Assembly: GCF_002797535.1 (NCBI RefSeq)
Contig: NZ_PGFD01000001.1
Span: 1,860,001 to 1,924,000, forward strand
Direction: 5' to 3'
Length of the DNA: 64,000 bases
Source of the DNA: Chryseobacterium geocarposphaerae
Lineage (GTDB): Bacteria; Bacteroidota; Bacteroidia; Flavobacteriales; Weeksellaceae
Shown: positions 6,981-16,085 of the stretch, piece by piece
Numbering within the stretch: the first letter of the stretch is position 1
Layout: the number at the start of each line of letters is the position of its first letter
Notes under the pieces: generated by a model
What the model saw: only the letters and a program-made list of their open reading frames with translations
Told to the model about the DNA's origin: nothing
Databases searched by the model: none
Position numbers and translations under genes: made by a program

Positions 6981-9449
6981 ATGAATTTTAGAAAACTGAG
7001 TATTGCAGTTTTGTTTTTAACAACATCGGGAACTGTACTTTACGCTCAATCGAGCAAAAACGATACCGTAAAGAAAGAAAAAAAAATTGAGGGGGTAATC
7101 ATTAAAGGATCTACTAAAAAAGGAACTGAAGCCAACCTTATCAATTTACAAAAAAAATCTGTAGAAGTAATCGAGCGTGTCGGTTCTGTGCAGCTTGCCA
7201 AACAAGGTGTAGGAGACGCTGCAACAGCTGTAACCAAAGCTACGGGAACTACTAAGCAGGAAGGAAGCGGACAGATATTCGTAAGAGGTCTAGGAGACAG
7301 GTACAACAGTACAACATTAAACGGATTACCAATTCCATCAGACGATCCTGAGTACAAAAACATCAATCTTGAGATCTTCAAAACCTCAATGATCGAATAT
7401 ATTTCACTAGATAAAGTATACAATCCTAAAATGCTTGGTGATTTTGGCGGTGCAAACGTGAATATCGTTTCTAAAGAACATTCAGGAAAACCTTATTTTA
7501 AGGTTGGTTTAGGAAGCAGCATCAATCTTCAGACATTTGACAAAAAAGATTTCAAAGTACAGGATGGTGCTCCTGGATTCTTCGGGTATAAAGAAACTAC
7601 TTTTACTAAAGGGAATCCATATCAAAAATATCCTTTCCAGACAAGCTGGAATTTCAAAAACGCAGACAATCCTTTCAATACAGATATGAATATTGAAGGA
7701 GGTGCTACTTTCGGTAAGCTTTCATTATTTGCTTATGCAGGATTTGAAAACTCATATGAGTACAGTAAGGGACAAGAAGGCTATTATTTCTTCGATAATA
7801 CACCAAGTAAAAACTATACAAGTGTAGAACGTTTTAATTATAAAACCAATACAACGGCTTTAGTTAATTTAGGGTATAGAATTAATGCCAATCATAGAAT
7901 CAGTTTCACATCCAATTATATCCACTCTTCTGATCAGTCATCAAAAATTTATCAGGGATATTCTTATGATGTAGACAGAAATGTGATCATCAACAGAGGC
8001 GATAATAAAATTACTACTACTTGGGTCAATCAATTATTAGGAACGCATAAATTTGGTGGTACATGGTCTGCAGACTGGGCTTTAGGTTACAATATGCTGA
8101 ACAGCAAAAGACCGGACCGTATGCAGAATACTATCGATGCCACAAACTTGCAGCTTATTGCGGGAAGTGCAATCAACAACCACAGATATTTTGATGAATT
8201 AAAAGATAACACGGTTTTAGGGCATGCTTATCTTACTAAAACTTTCGAAAAATTCAAAGTTACTGTAGGATATGATGGTCAGTATAAGGACAGAAAGTTT
8301 GAAAATACGACTATTGGTATGAACTTCAGTAATGTAGTACCTGTAGATCCTAATAATATTGACGGATATATCAATGCAGGGAACAACTCATTATTCAGTT
8401 ATATTACGTTCCAGCCTACTGATAAATTGTTTAAGCCATTTTATTATACCGCAAAACAAAATATTCAGTCCGGTTTAGCCAATGTAGATATTACTCTTTC
8501 TGATAAATTCATCGTTCAGGTTGGTGGCCGTTTTGATTACATCGATATGCAGATGAAATGGCTAGATCCAATTGCAGCTGAAGGCAAAAAGAATAAGCAA
8601 TACAACAAATTCTTACCTGCTTTAAATGCCAAGTACAGTCTAAATGACAAACAGAATTTAAGATTAGCTTTTTCAAAATCATATACATTACCACAGGCAA
8701 AAGAAATTATCCCGATTGCTTACTACGATGTAACAACCAATACTTATGGTAATCAATTCCTTTATCCTTCCGATAACTATAATGCAGATCTAAAGTGGGA
8801 ATTATTTCCGAAATCAGGTGAAGTTATCTCTGTAACTGCCTTTGGAAAGTACATTCAGAATGCTATTGCAAGAACAAGTTACGCGAGTTCTGCACCAAGT
8901 GACATGACATATTTCAACATTTCAGACTGGGGATATATCTTCGGAGCTGAAGCGGAATTCAGAAAGGATATCTATTCTTGGAATAATTCTAAAATCTACA
9001 CTTTCCTTAATGCAACCTATATGCATTCTGAGCAGGAATTTAAATCTGAAAACGAAATTGCAAAGGAAAACGGAGGTAAAACAATCGTATTCAACACGCC
9101 TAAAGATAAAATGCAGGGAGTTGCGGATTTCATTGCAAACGTAAACCTAGGATATAATTACAAATGGAATAATATCAACAGTTTAGATTTTGTAGTTTCC
9201 TATTCACATATTGGAAAAAGCCTTTATTCAGTAGGAACAGGATTCATTGGAAACTTCTACGAAGTTCCAAGAGAAATTCTTGATATGAACTTAAGCTTTA
9301 CCTTGAATAAAATAGGAATCGGAATTTCTGCAAAGAACCTGCTAAATCCTCACTTCAAAATCGAACAGGAAAACACTACAAAAACATTCATTCACAAAGA
9401 CTATACAAAAGGTCGTCAGGTTGGATTAAGTCTTTCATATAAATTCTAA
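6981..9449 (+). CDS. TonB-dependent outer membrane receptor
   Basis: 822 residues from ATG 6981, where a signal peptide begins (MNFRKLSIAVLF, ending VLYAQ). A plug domain follows (about 35-190), with IFVRGLGDRYNSTTLNGLPIP and then GGANVNIVSKE before the barrel. The rest is a 22-strand-type beta barrel ending in an aromatic C-terminal residue (LSLSYKF). It imports a substrate across the outer membrane with energy from TonB. It lacks the long N-terminal carboxypeptidase-like extension of SusC proteins. The gene is divergent from the PhoB-like pair and is followed 23 bases later by a surface-type lipoprotein, so the two are probably co-transcribed. A phosphorus-containing ligand is inference from context only. 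Confidence 0.9.
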   Translation: MNFRKLSIAVLFLTTSGTVLYAQSSKNDTVKKEKKIEGVIIKGSTKKGTEANLINLQKKSVEVIERVGSVQLAKQGVGDAATAVTKATGTTKQEGSGQIFVRGLGDRYNSTTLNGLPIPSDDPEYKNINLEIFKTSMIEYISLDKVYNPKMLGDFGGANVNIVSKEHSGKPYFKVGLGSSINLQTFDKKDFKVQDGAPGFFGYKETTFTKGNPYQKYPFQTSWNFKNADNPFNTDMNIEGGATFGKLSLFAYAGFENSYEYSKGQEGYYFFDNTPSKNYTSVERFNYKTNTTALVNLGYRINANHRISFTSNYIHSSDQSSKIYQGYSYDVDRNVIINRGDNKITTTWVNQLLGTHKFGGTWSADWALGYNMLNSKRPDRMQNTIDATNLQLIAGSAINNHRYFDELKDNTVLGHAYLTKTFEKFKVTVGYDGQYKDRKFENTTIGMNFSNVVPVDPNNIDGYINAGNNSLFSYITFQPTDKLFKPFYYTAKQNIQSGLANVDITLSDKFIVQVGGRFDYIDMQMKWLDPIAAEGKKNKQYNKFLPALNAKYSLNDKQNLRLAFSKSYTLPQAKEIIPIAYYDVTTNTYGNQFLYPSDNYNADLKWELFPKSGEVISVTAFGKYIQNAIARTSYASSAPSDMTYFNISDWGYIFGAEAEFRKDIYSWNNSKIYTFLNATYMHSEQEFKSENEIAKENGGKTIVFNTPKDKMQGVADFIANVNLGYNYKWNNINSLDFVVSYSHIGKSLYSVGTGFIGNFYEVPREILDMNLSFTLNKIGIGISAKNLLNPHFKIEQENTTKTFIHKDYTKGRQVGLSLSYKF

Positions 9450-9472
9450 TAATATTTAAATCTATAAAAGTT

Positions 9473-10684
9473 ATGAAAAAAACAATTTTAAAAGCTGCTC
9501 TTTTCTTTTCATTAGCTGCGGCATTTTCATCAGCTGCGATCTCTTGTAGCAACTCTGATGATGATTCAACAGAAACAATCTCAACAATCGATCCAAGCAA
9601 TTTCAAAGGAAATATTGCTGCCGGAACTACAGTAACATTGGATCCTTCTAAAGTATATACAATCACGGGTAAAGTAATGGTAGAAAATGGTGCAAGCCTT
9701 ATCATCCCTGCAGGAACAAGAATTACGGTTGCTGAAGGTGCTAATTACCTTATCGTAGACAGAGGTGGCAAAATCTTCGTTAACGGTACGGCTTCAAACC
9801 CGGTAGTTTTCGAAGGTACAGCTCACAAACAAGGACACTGGGGAGGTATTGTTATCTTAGGTAACGCTCCTTCAAACAGAACTGCTGCAGGAACGTCAAC
9901 TTCTGAATTAGGTGACTTAACTTATGGAGGTACAAACACTGCTGATAACTCTGGTATCATCAAATATCTTGTAATTAAAGATAGCGGATTCAAATACAAT
10001 CCTGAAAAAGAATTCAACGGGCTTTCTCTTTTCGGAGTTGGTAGCGGAACAACAATTTCTTATGTATATGTAACTATTGGTGCTGATGACGGTGTTGAGT
10101 GTTTCGGTGGGAACGTAAACTTGGATCACATTGTAGTAACAGGTGTTGGAGATGATTCTTTCGACTGGACTGAAGGATACAAAGGTACTGTAAACTATCT
10201 TTATGCTGCAAGAATGAAAGCTTACCAAACTGCTGCTGAACCAGGAAACAGAGGTATTGAAGCAGATACTCAGGATACAAACCCTAATACAACTTTCGGA
10301 AACGGAGTTTCTAATCCTTCAATTAACAATGCTACTTTCTTAGGAAATGCAGGAGGGTCAGAATCTCAAGGAATGAAAGTAAGAGCAGGATCTAACGGTC
10401 AATTCGATAATATCGTTTTAGCGAACTTTACTACAGGTCTTGATTTTGAAACTGACAGAACTTTAGCGTGGTTCCAGGCAGGATCTTATATTAAAAACTT
10501 AAGATTTGTAAATATTGCTACAAAATCTAAAGCTAAAAACACTGCAGGAACAGCTGTGGATATCACTTCTGTTTACTCTGAAAATTCAGCTGCATTGGGA
10601 GCAGGAAGCGGAACAGCTTTACCTGATTGGGCTAAAGGATGGACTGGTCTTACAAGCTTCGACACAACTGATGCTATGAACTAA
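9473..10684 (+). CDS. beta-helix lipoprotein paired with the TonB receptor
   Basis: 403 residues with lipobox AISC (Cys25) followed by an Asp-rich stretch (SNSDDDS), a pattern often seen on surface-exposed lipoproteins of this phylum. The body has repeating short strands and turns (GASLIIPAGTRITV, GGKIFVNGTASNPVVFEGT, HWGGIVILGNAP, DDGVECFGGNVNLDHIVVTGVGDDSFDWTEG), which looks like a right-handed beta-helix. No catalytic motif of a known hydrolase was recognised. It lies 23 bases after the receptor and before a good terminator, so its role is likely to capture or present the receptor substrate. Relatives are usually unnamed hypothetical proteins. Confidence 0.75.
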   Translation: MKKTILKAALFFSLAAAFSSAAISCSNSDDDSTETISTIDPSNFKGNIAAGTTVTLDPSKVYTITGKVMVENGASLIIPAGTRITVAEGANYLIVDRGGKIFVNGTASNPVVFEGTAHKQGHWGGIVILGNAPSNRTAAGTSTSELGDLTYGGTNTADNSGIIKYLVIKDSGFKYNPEKEFNGLSLFGVGSGTTISYVYVTIGADDGVECFGGNVNLDHIVVTGVGDDSFDWTEGYKGTVNYLYAARMKAYQTAAEPGNRGIEADTQDTNPNTTFGNGVSNPSINNATFLGNAGGSESQGMKVRAGSNGQFDNIVLANFTTGLDFETDRTLAWFQAGSYIKNLRFVNIATKSKAKNTAGTAVDITSVYSENSAALGAGSGTALPDWAKGWTGLTSFDTTDAMN

Positions 10685-10716
10685 GCATATAGTAACAATT
10701 CTTCATATCAAGTTAA

Positions 10717-10752
10717 AAAATAATCCATCTCATTATCGGGATGGATTATTTC
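10717..10752 (+). terminator. terminator of the receptor/lipoprotein unit
   Basis: Stem AAATAATCCATC / GATGGATTATTT (10718-10729, 10740-10751), 10-base loop, 33 bases after the lipoprotein stop. Confidence 0.7.
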
Positions 10753-10796
10753 ATTGATAAAAACAAGTATTAAAAAAACACAACTATATATTATAT

Positions 10797-12044
10797 TTAC
10801 TTTTTCCAAAATAGATTTCCTTTATTCATCAAACCTTCCACATGGGAAATCCTTGAGACCGCTTCTGCGGAACAGCTCGCATCCACTAAAACGACATTGG
10901 CTTCATCACCGGTTTTCGGCCATTGCTGCTCTCCTTTATTATTTAATGGAAGAATGTTTTGAGTCGCAAATTCCAATGCTCTGGAAAGCTCAAATTCAGA
11001 TTCGTAGCCATAAAGCTCTGCAATTAAATTGGCTTTCTGCAGCATATTTCCTGATCCGAATGTACTCCAGTAATCCTGGACATTATCGTTTCCGATCAAA
11101 ACGTTCACTCCATATTTTTTCAAAGTCGGAATAGGCATCACTTTCCCTCTAAAAGGTACAGAAGAAGCAATTCCCACTTTTGCAGCGGATAATTTTTGAG
11201 CAATTTCTTCCGCTTCTTTTGTATTTAAGTAAGCTAAAGCAAACGCGTGGCTTACAAAAGTTTTCCCTTGAAGCTCAGGATTCTCAATGGCTTTATCTAT
11301 TAAATAATTGATTGTTTTCATCCCTGATTCTCCGCTTTCATGCAAATGAATGTCAATCCCTTTTTTGTTATCCAAAGCCAGCTGAACCGTAAAATCCAAT
11401 ACTTTTTCAATACTTCCGTCAATACTTAAAGGATCCAAGCCTCCGATAAAGTTTACATTTTTCAGCTTTGCTGCTTCCTCCATTAAAGGAGCAGACTTTG
11501 TATAGTAAACACCGTGCTGAGGAAAAGCAACCAATTCTGCCTTAAAAGAATCTTTCTTATTTTCTAATGCTTTTTCTAAATTTTCTAATGATTTTAGCCC
11601 CGAAGTAGGATCAATATTAAAATGCGTTCTTGCAAAATTCGTCCCGTAGCTTTGTAACAGATCAATCAACTGTTCCGCTCTTTCTACAGAAGTTTTCAAA
11701 AGCTTCGGAATGATTTCCTGTTCGTAGGCAATCATATCTTTTACCGTTCTTCTTTTGGGTGAAAGCGCCTGCCACGGAAGTCCGTACAAAGTTTTATCCA
11801 GATGAATATGCATATCTTTAAAAGCAGGAAGCATCAGTTTCCCCTTTGCATCAATTGCTTCTAAATCAGGATTGTTTGACTTTACCAATTTTATTTTCCC
11901 ATCTTCAATTTCGATACAAAACAGATCTGTTTTCGTCCGGATTACATCTTCATCATCATATTCAAATCCTGTTTCCAAACGGATATTTTTCAGCGAATAA
12001 TTTCCTTTTGCTATAAATTGATAAGACGATTGCATAACTCTCAT
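10797..12044 (-). CDS. amidohydrolase, cytosine-deaminase-like (cytoplasmic copy)
   Basis: 415 residues. Metal-dependent hydrolase of the amidohydrolase superfamily: LPAFKDMHIHLDKT (His79, His81), IDIHLHESGESG, SHAFAL and GNDNVQDYW supply the usual ligands. HIHLDKT and HLHESG are the pattern of the cytosine deaminase / N-isopropylammelide branch. The substrate is unknown. There is no signal peptide, unlike the close paralogue at 13011-14342, with which it shares most of its length, including the closing AEAVSRISHVE. It lies 68 bases after an AraC regulator on the same strand. A small inverted repeat ACACC/GGTGT (12061-12086) lies in that gap. Confidence 0.85.
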   Translation of the reverse strand: MRVMQSSYQFIAKGNYSLKNIRLETGFEYDDEDVIRTKTDLFCIEIEDGKIKLVKSNNPDLEAIDAKGKLMLPAFKDMHIHLDKTLYGLPWQALSPKRRTVKDMIAYEQEIIPKLLKTSVERAEQLIDLLQSYGTNFARTHFNIDPTSGLKSLENLEKALENKKDSFKAELVAFPQHGVYYTKSAPLMEEAAKLKNVNFIGGLDPLSIDGSIEKVLDFTVQLALDNKKGIDIHLHESGESGMKTINYLIDKAIENPELQGKTFVSHAFALAYLNTKEAEEIAQKLSAAKVGIASSVPFRGKVMPIPTLKKYGVNVLIGNDNVQDYWSTFGSGNMLQKANLIAELYGYESEFELSRALEFATQNILPLNNKGEQQWPKTGDEANVVLVDASCSAEAVSRISHVEGLMNKGNLFWKK

Positions 12045-12112
12045 TTAGTCATACAAAATTACACCGGCAAAATTTTAAACAGGTGTATAAATTATTTCAG
12101 ATTTTGTACAGA

Positions 12113-12958
12113 TTATTCTTTGAATTGTGAAGGTGTCATTCCGGTCTGTGCTTTAAAAAATTTAGAAAAACTGGCATGATCGTAAAAGCCTAAATCGTAA
12201 ACAATATCTTTTACAGACATTTCAGAGACTTTCAGCAAACGTTTTGCTTCCAGTAGAATTCTATCCTGAATTAATGAAGATGCCGATGCGTTAAGAATTT
12301 TCTTGCAAACAATATTGAGATAATTTGCTGAAATATTTAATTTATCCGCATAAAAAGAAACCGAACGTTCCGTTTTGAAATATTCATTAATTAAATTCAG
12401 AAACTTAGAAATAATAGGATTAGAATTATAGATCTCAAAATCTTTAAAAACCCCTTCTACTGATTTACTTACCAATAAACCGATAAGTTCGCTTCTTTTC
12501 TGAATTAGCTCCCAGAATATTTTTTCTTCGCTGAGCTCTTTTTTTATAGCCTGAAACTCATGCAGTAACAATTGATAAATTTCCTTTGAAACCGTAAAAG
12601 CAGGATGCTGAAAATAATAAGATGAAGAAAACCTTAAAGCGGGAAGAAAACTCTCATACCATTCTCTGCTGATCATCAATTGATAGCCAATGGTTTCTTT
12701 TTCAATTGTCCATTGATGCACCTGATCCGGAAAAACCAGATGAATCTGATGATTCTCAATTTGATATTCAACAAAATCGATGATATGAACCCCTTTTCCT
12801 CTTTCAAAAAGATTAATGATAAAAAAATCATGTTTATGAGGTTCATCAATCCTTCTTTCACCGCTCAATTCATTAAACAAGAGATCACAGGTTTTTGACT
12901 GCTTCTCCGCAAATTCATGAATACCGAGAATAGGAAAATAATCTGACTGATGGCTCAT
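12113..12958 (-). CDS. AraC family transcriptional regulator
   Basis: 281 residues from ATG 12958 (MSHQSDYF). A longer frame would start inside the stop region of the preceding gene and adds a non-conserved stretch. The N-terminal half resembles a cupin ligand-binding domain (EPHKHDFFIINLFERGKG, IHLVFPDQVHQW). The C-terminal 100 residues hold two helix-turn-helix units (YADKLNISANYLNIVCKK and VKDIVYDLGFYDHASFSKFFKAQTGMTPSQF). It lies between two paralogous amidohydrolases on the same strand and is probably their regulator, with a small heteroaromatic or amide compound as possible effector. That is inference from position. Confidence 0.88.
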   Translation of the reverse strand: MSHQSDYFPILGIHEFAEKQSKTCDLLFNELSGERRIDEPHKHDFFIINLFERGKGVHIIDFVEYQIENHQIHLVFPDQVHQWTIEKETIGYQLMISREWYESFLPALRFSSSYYFQHPAFTVSKEIYQLLLHEFQAIKKELSEEKIFWELIQKRSELIGLLVSKSVEGVFKDFEIYNSNPIISKFLNLINEYFKTERSVSFYADKLNISANYLNIVCKKILNASASSLIQDRILLEAKRLLKVSEMSVKDIVYDLGFYDHASFSKFFKAQTGMTPSQFKE

Positions 12959-13010
12959 TCCATAATAATTTACCCTAAAATACGTAAATTTTATCAGAAT
13001 GAAATTCTTT

Positions 13011-14342
13011 TTAAAACACAATATTCCCTTGATGAATCAAAGATTCCACATGAGAAATTCTTGAAACGGCTTCCGCAGAACAGCTTGCATTTAAGAACAC
13101 CAAATCTGCCTGATCGCTAACTTTTGGCCACTGCTGATTCCCTTTATCATCCAATGGTAAAACATTTGCCGTCGCCAGTTTCAGGCTTCTTGATAATAAG
13201 AATTCTGTAGATTGTCCATACAACTGAGCCATTAAATTTGCTTTTTGCAACACACTTCCCGTCCCGAATGTATTCCAGTGATCAACAATACTGTCATTCC
13301 CGGTCAATACTTTCACGTTATGCTTATATAAAGTCGGAATCGGCATAATTAAGCTGCCAAAAGGAATCGTAGAAACAATCCCTATTTCCGCATTGCCCAG
13401 CTTTTCTGCAACTTCTTCCTGTTTTATTTTCTCCAGTTTACCTAAAACAAAACAATGACTTAAATAAGTTTTTCCTTTCAACGAAGGATTTTCGTTGACT
13501 TTATCAATTAAATACTCAACCGTCTTCAAACCGGATTCTCCGCTTTCATGCAAATGAATATCAATTCCCTTTTTGTTATCTAACGCCAACTGAACCGTAA
13601 AATCGATTGTTTTTTCTATCGCTCCGTCAATAGTAAAAGGATCTACTCCACCAATGAAGTCAATATCCATTTTCGCGGCTTCCTTCAGATACGGAACAGA
13701 ATCCGTATAAAATACTCCGTGCTGTGGAAAAGCCACCAGTTCCGCTCCGAACGTTTCCTTTTTATTTTCTAAAGCTTTCTGCAGATTCTTTAAAGACTGC
13801 AATTTGGAGGTAGGCTCAATATTCACGTGGCTTCTTGCAAAGGAAGTTCCTTTTGACTGCAATAATTCAATCATCTTTTCTGCCTTAAATGTTGAATTTT
13901 TCAATAACTCAGGCATCATTTGCTGTTCGAGAGCAATCATTCCTTTCACTCCGCCGACTCTCCTTCTTACAGCCTGCCATTTTTCACCATAGAAAGTTTT
14001 ATCCAGATGAATGTGCATATCTCTGAAAGCCGGAAGCATTAGAAATCCTTTTGCATCAATAACCTTTGCATTAGGTTGATTGGGAGAAATCTTTGTGATT
14101 TTCCCATTTTCAATTTCAATATAAAATAAATCGGTTTTTGTAGCTATCACTTCACCTTCTTCATATTCAAAACCTGTTTCAAGCCGAACGTTTTTTAAAG
14201 CTAATTTTTCCTTTGAAGAAATAGCTACATCATTAAAAATTGAAGTTGCCCCCATCATATTTGAAGTTAAAGCCAATCCTGCTATTGCCAAAGCTGAATT
14301 TTTAAGAAAATCTTTCCGTGATATGCTGCCTGAAGTGTTCAT
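13011..14342 (-). CDS. amidohydrolase, cytosine-deaminase-like, with Tat-like signal
   Basis: 443 residues from ATG 14342 (a TTG two codons earlier is less likely). The N-terminus has SRKDFLKNSALAIAGLAL, a twin-arginine-like signal with SRK in place of SRR, so the folded metalloenzyme is probably exported to the periplasm. Ligand motifs are DMHIHLDKT, IDIHLHESGESG, SHCFVLG and TGNDSIVDHW. It is a clear paralogue of the 10797-12044 product, which lacks the signal. First gene of a probable three-gene unit with the AraC regulator, 52 bases apart. Substrate unknown; cyclic amidines or ureas are candidates from the family. Confidence 0.85.
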   Translation of the reverse strand: MNTSGSISRKDFLKNSALAIAGLALTSNMMGATSIFNDVAISSKEKLALKNVRLETGFEYEEGEVIATKTDLFYIEIENGKITKISPNQPNAKVIDAKGFLMLPAFRDMHIHLDKTFYGEKWQAVRRRVGGVKGMIALEQQMMPELLKNSTFKAEKMIELLQSKGTSFARSHVNIEPTSKLQSLKNLQKALENKKETFGAELVAFPQHGVFYTDSVPYLKEAAKMDIDFIGGVDPFTIDGAIEKTIDFTVQLALDNKKGIDIHLHESGESGLKTVEYLIDKVNENPSLKGKTYLSHCFVLGKLEKIKQEEVAEKLGNAEIGIVSTIPFGSLIMPIPTLYKHNVKVLTGNDSIVDHWNTFGTGSVLQKANLMAQLYGQSTEFLLSRSLKLATANVLPLDDKGNQQWPKVSDQADLVFLNASCSAEAVSRISHVESLIHQGNIVF

Positions 14343-14691
14343 TTCCAAATTATTTAGAACAAATCTAGAAAGAATGAAAAGGAATTATTGGTATGAATTA
14401 TTGTATTCTCTGTACGATTTATCAGAAGTAAATTTTTCTTTTTATAAAAGATATACTAATCAATTATTTTCAGAATGCATTATTGCTCATCATAATCTTA
14501 GAATCAGTAAAGTGAAAATAGTAATAGTTTACACAAAAGAACAATAGCTTGATGATCTCTGGCAACAGTATTCCTCAGGTTAGATTTAAGATTTCTTGAG
14601 ATATAAGAAATAAATGTTAAACATAAAAGAATACTTCTCATTGAAGAAGTATTCTTTTTTACTCTGCTTGTTTTAAAAGATTGGAATATTT
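14343..14691. other. intergenic region, 349 bases
   Basis: AT-rich. It holds the upstream region of the Tat amidohydrolase, with a TAGATTTG box on the minus strand at 14360-14367, and the strong hairpin at 14625-14658. A 74-codon open frame overlaps the left end but shows no protein character. Nothing else recognised. Confidence 0.5.
14625..14658. terminator. bidirectional terminator
   Basis: Perfect 14-bp stem AAAAGAATACTTCT / AGAAGTATTCTTTT with a 6-base loop and T runs on both strands. It serves the minus-strand gene ending at 14692. Confidence 0.75.
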
Positions 14692-15264
14692 TTAGGATAT
14701 AACCACAATATAATCATTATTTGTTCCACCTGTATAAAAAGAAGTTACAGATATATTAGCATCAGAATACGTCATCGGGTAAGTTAGTATCATATGCGTT
14801 CCACCAGGCGATTCTATTCTTGCATCATAGTTCACAGAAAATCCTCCTGATGGCAAACCATTATTAGGTTCCCAGTATTCCACTTGCATACCTCCCCAAC
14901 CCGTTAAAGTTCCAAATGGAGTGTTTAATGCCGGGCTTATAGATGGTAGAGTTAAATAAGATGTTGTAGCAGCTGTTGCTATCCACCAATTATTTATTGG
15001 AACAGATGACAGATGAGAATTCATATATTTTCTGTAAGAAGTTATATTACGCCCCAAAGGATCTCCTACAGGATAAATATTATCACTAAATGGGCCACTC
15101 AACGCAGGAAAAGAACCGTTATTAGTAGCACTAACGTGCCCACCCATCATAAATTTACTATAATTCAGAATCTGCATCTCATCGGTCGCAGCATACGGAG
15201 GACCTTGAGCATTAATAAAATAAATTGAACCTGATGCCAGCAAAAGTGTTAATAGCTTTTTCAT
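14692..15264 (-). CDS. secreted hypothetical protein
   Basis: 190 residues with a signal peptide (MKKLLTLLLASGSIYFINAQ). The mature part is rich in Tyr, Ser, Thr, Gly and Asn, with short beta segments and turns (GGHVSATNNGSFPALSGPF, TGWGGMQVEYWEPNNGLPSGG), suggesting a small extracellular or outer-membrane beta protein. No T9SS tail and no family recognised. It follows a small lipoprotein gene by 9 bases on the same strand, so the two are probably co-transcribed and may act together. Confidence 0.7.
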   Translation of the reverse strand: MKKLLTLLLASGSIYFINAQGPPYAATDEMQILNYSKFMMGGHVSATNNGSFPALSGPFSDNIYPVGDPLGRNITSYRKYMNSHLSSVPINNWWIATAATTSYLTLPSISPALNTPFGTLTGWGGMQVEYWEPNNGLPSGGFSVNYDARIESPGGTHMILTYPMTYSDANISVTSFYTGGTNNDYIVVIS

Positions 15265-15273
15265 AGTAGTATT

Positions 15274-15639
15274 TTAATTATTTGATTTTACTTTTGTTCT
15301 ATATATTGCGATATTTTCCTGATAAATTCTTAGTCCTTTTTCTATTATATCCCTTTTACTAAGTCTTTGTAATTCCACCTCAGAGATCCCTTTATCCAAA
15401 GCCAATTGTGTAGCAGCAGGTAAAAGAATCTTGATTCCCTCTTCATTAAGCAACTTATTTTCGCCAACATATCTTTCACCTCCTTTGCTAATAGCTTTTA
15501 AAGCACTTTCAAAATTATTGACAGCATCAGCTTTAAGGGTTTCTACTGTTTCTGGAGTTTCTACAGCTTGTCTTTGCTCATTTTGGCAACTCACCATGAG
15601 TGTACCGATAACTAAAGCAATAAATGCGATTTTTTTCAT
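15274..15639 (-). CDS. small lipoprotein of unknown function
   Basis: 121 residues. The signal ends in lipobox MVSC (Cys18), followed by a Glu/Gln/Thr-rich linker (about 19-35) and a helical domain with charged residues (NFESALKAISKGGERY, ISEVELQRLSKRDIIEKGLRIYQENI). No recognised family. First gene of a pair with the secreted protein at 14692-15264. A periplasmic or outer-membrane location is inferred from the lipobox. Confidence 0.7.
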   Translation of the reverse strand: MKKIAFIALVIGTLMVSCQNEQRQAVETPETVETLKADAVNNFESALKAISKGGERYVGENKLLNEEGIKILLPAATQLALDKGISEVELQRLSKRDIIEKGLRIYQENIAIYRTKVKSNN

Positions 15640-16047
15640 GATTTTTAATTTTGTAATTAATATTTTTTAAAGTTCTATTTTAAAAGAATGATGTCTATTA
15701 TTGATACTAGGATAATTGAAAAGCCAAAAAATTAGAGCTTACCATTGCAACAAAATTGTTAGTGGAAATTTTAGATCAAGAAAGATTTTATTAAAAGATA
15801 TGTTGTGATTCTCAAGGAAGGAATCATCTTTCGAAGCAATAAAAATTAGATATAGTTTTTTACTATACAATTTAAACAAAATTGTATTTCTCATATTATG
15901 ATTTGGTTATGGATATTAAAGTTTTATCATAAGTAAAACTCTTTTCAAAAATATATAAAATAATTCACTTATGAGTAAATTATTTTATTTTTAAACAAAA
16001 AAAAACTCTAAAGGAGCTTTGTACCAATGCACAGCAAACAAGTGCAT
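15640..16047. other. intergenic region, about 410 bases
   Basis: Strongly AT-rich upstream region of the small lipoprotein gene. I see no frame with protein character, no tRNA and no conserved RNA element. A short A-run hairpin-poor stretch near 16000 precedes the hemL terminator. Confidence 0.4.
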
Positions 16048-16081
16048 AAAAAAGGATGAAGTAAAAACCTCATCCTTTTGA
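16048..16081 (-). terminator. terminator of hemL
   Basis: Stem AAAAGGATGA / TCATCCTTTT (16050-16059, 16070-16079) with seven T after it on the minus strand, 5 bases past the hemL stop. Confidence 0.75.
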
Positions 16082-16085
16082 TATC

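Noticed and set aside
14323..14547. Small open frame of 74 codons on the plus strand
   Set aside because: It overlaps the start of the amidohydrolase gene, has no ribosome site and no protein-like composition.
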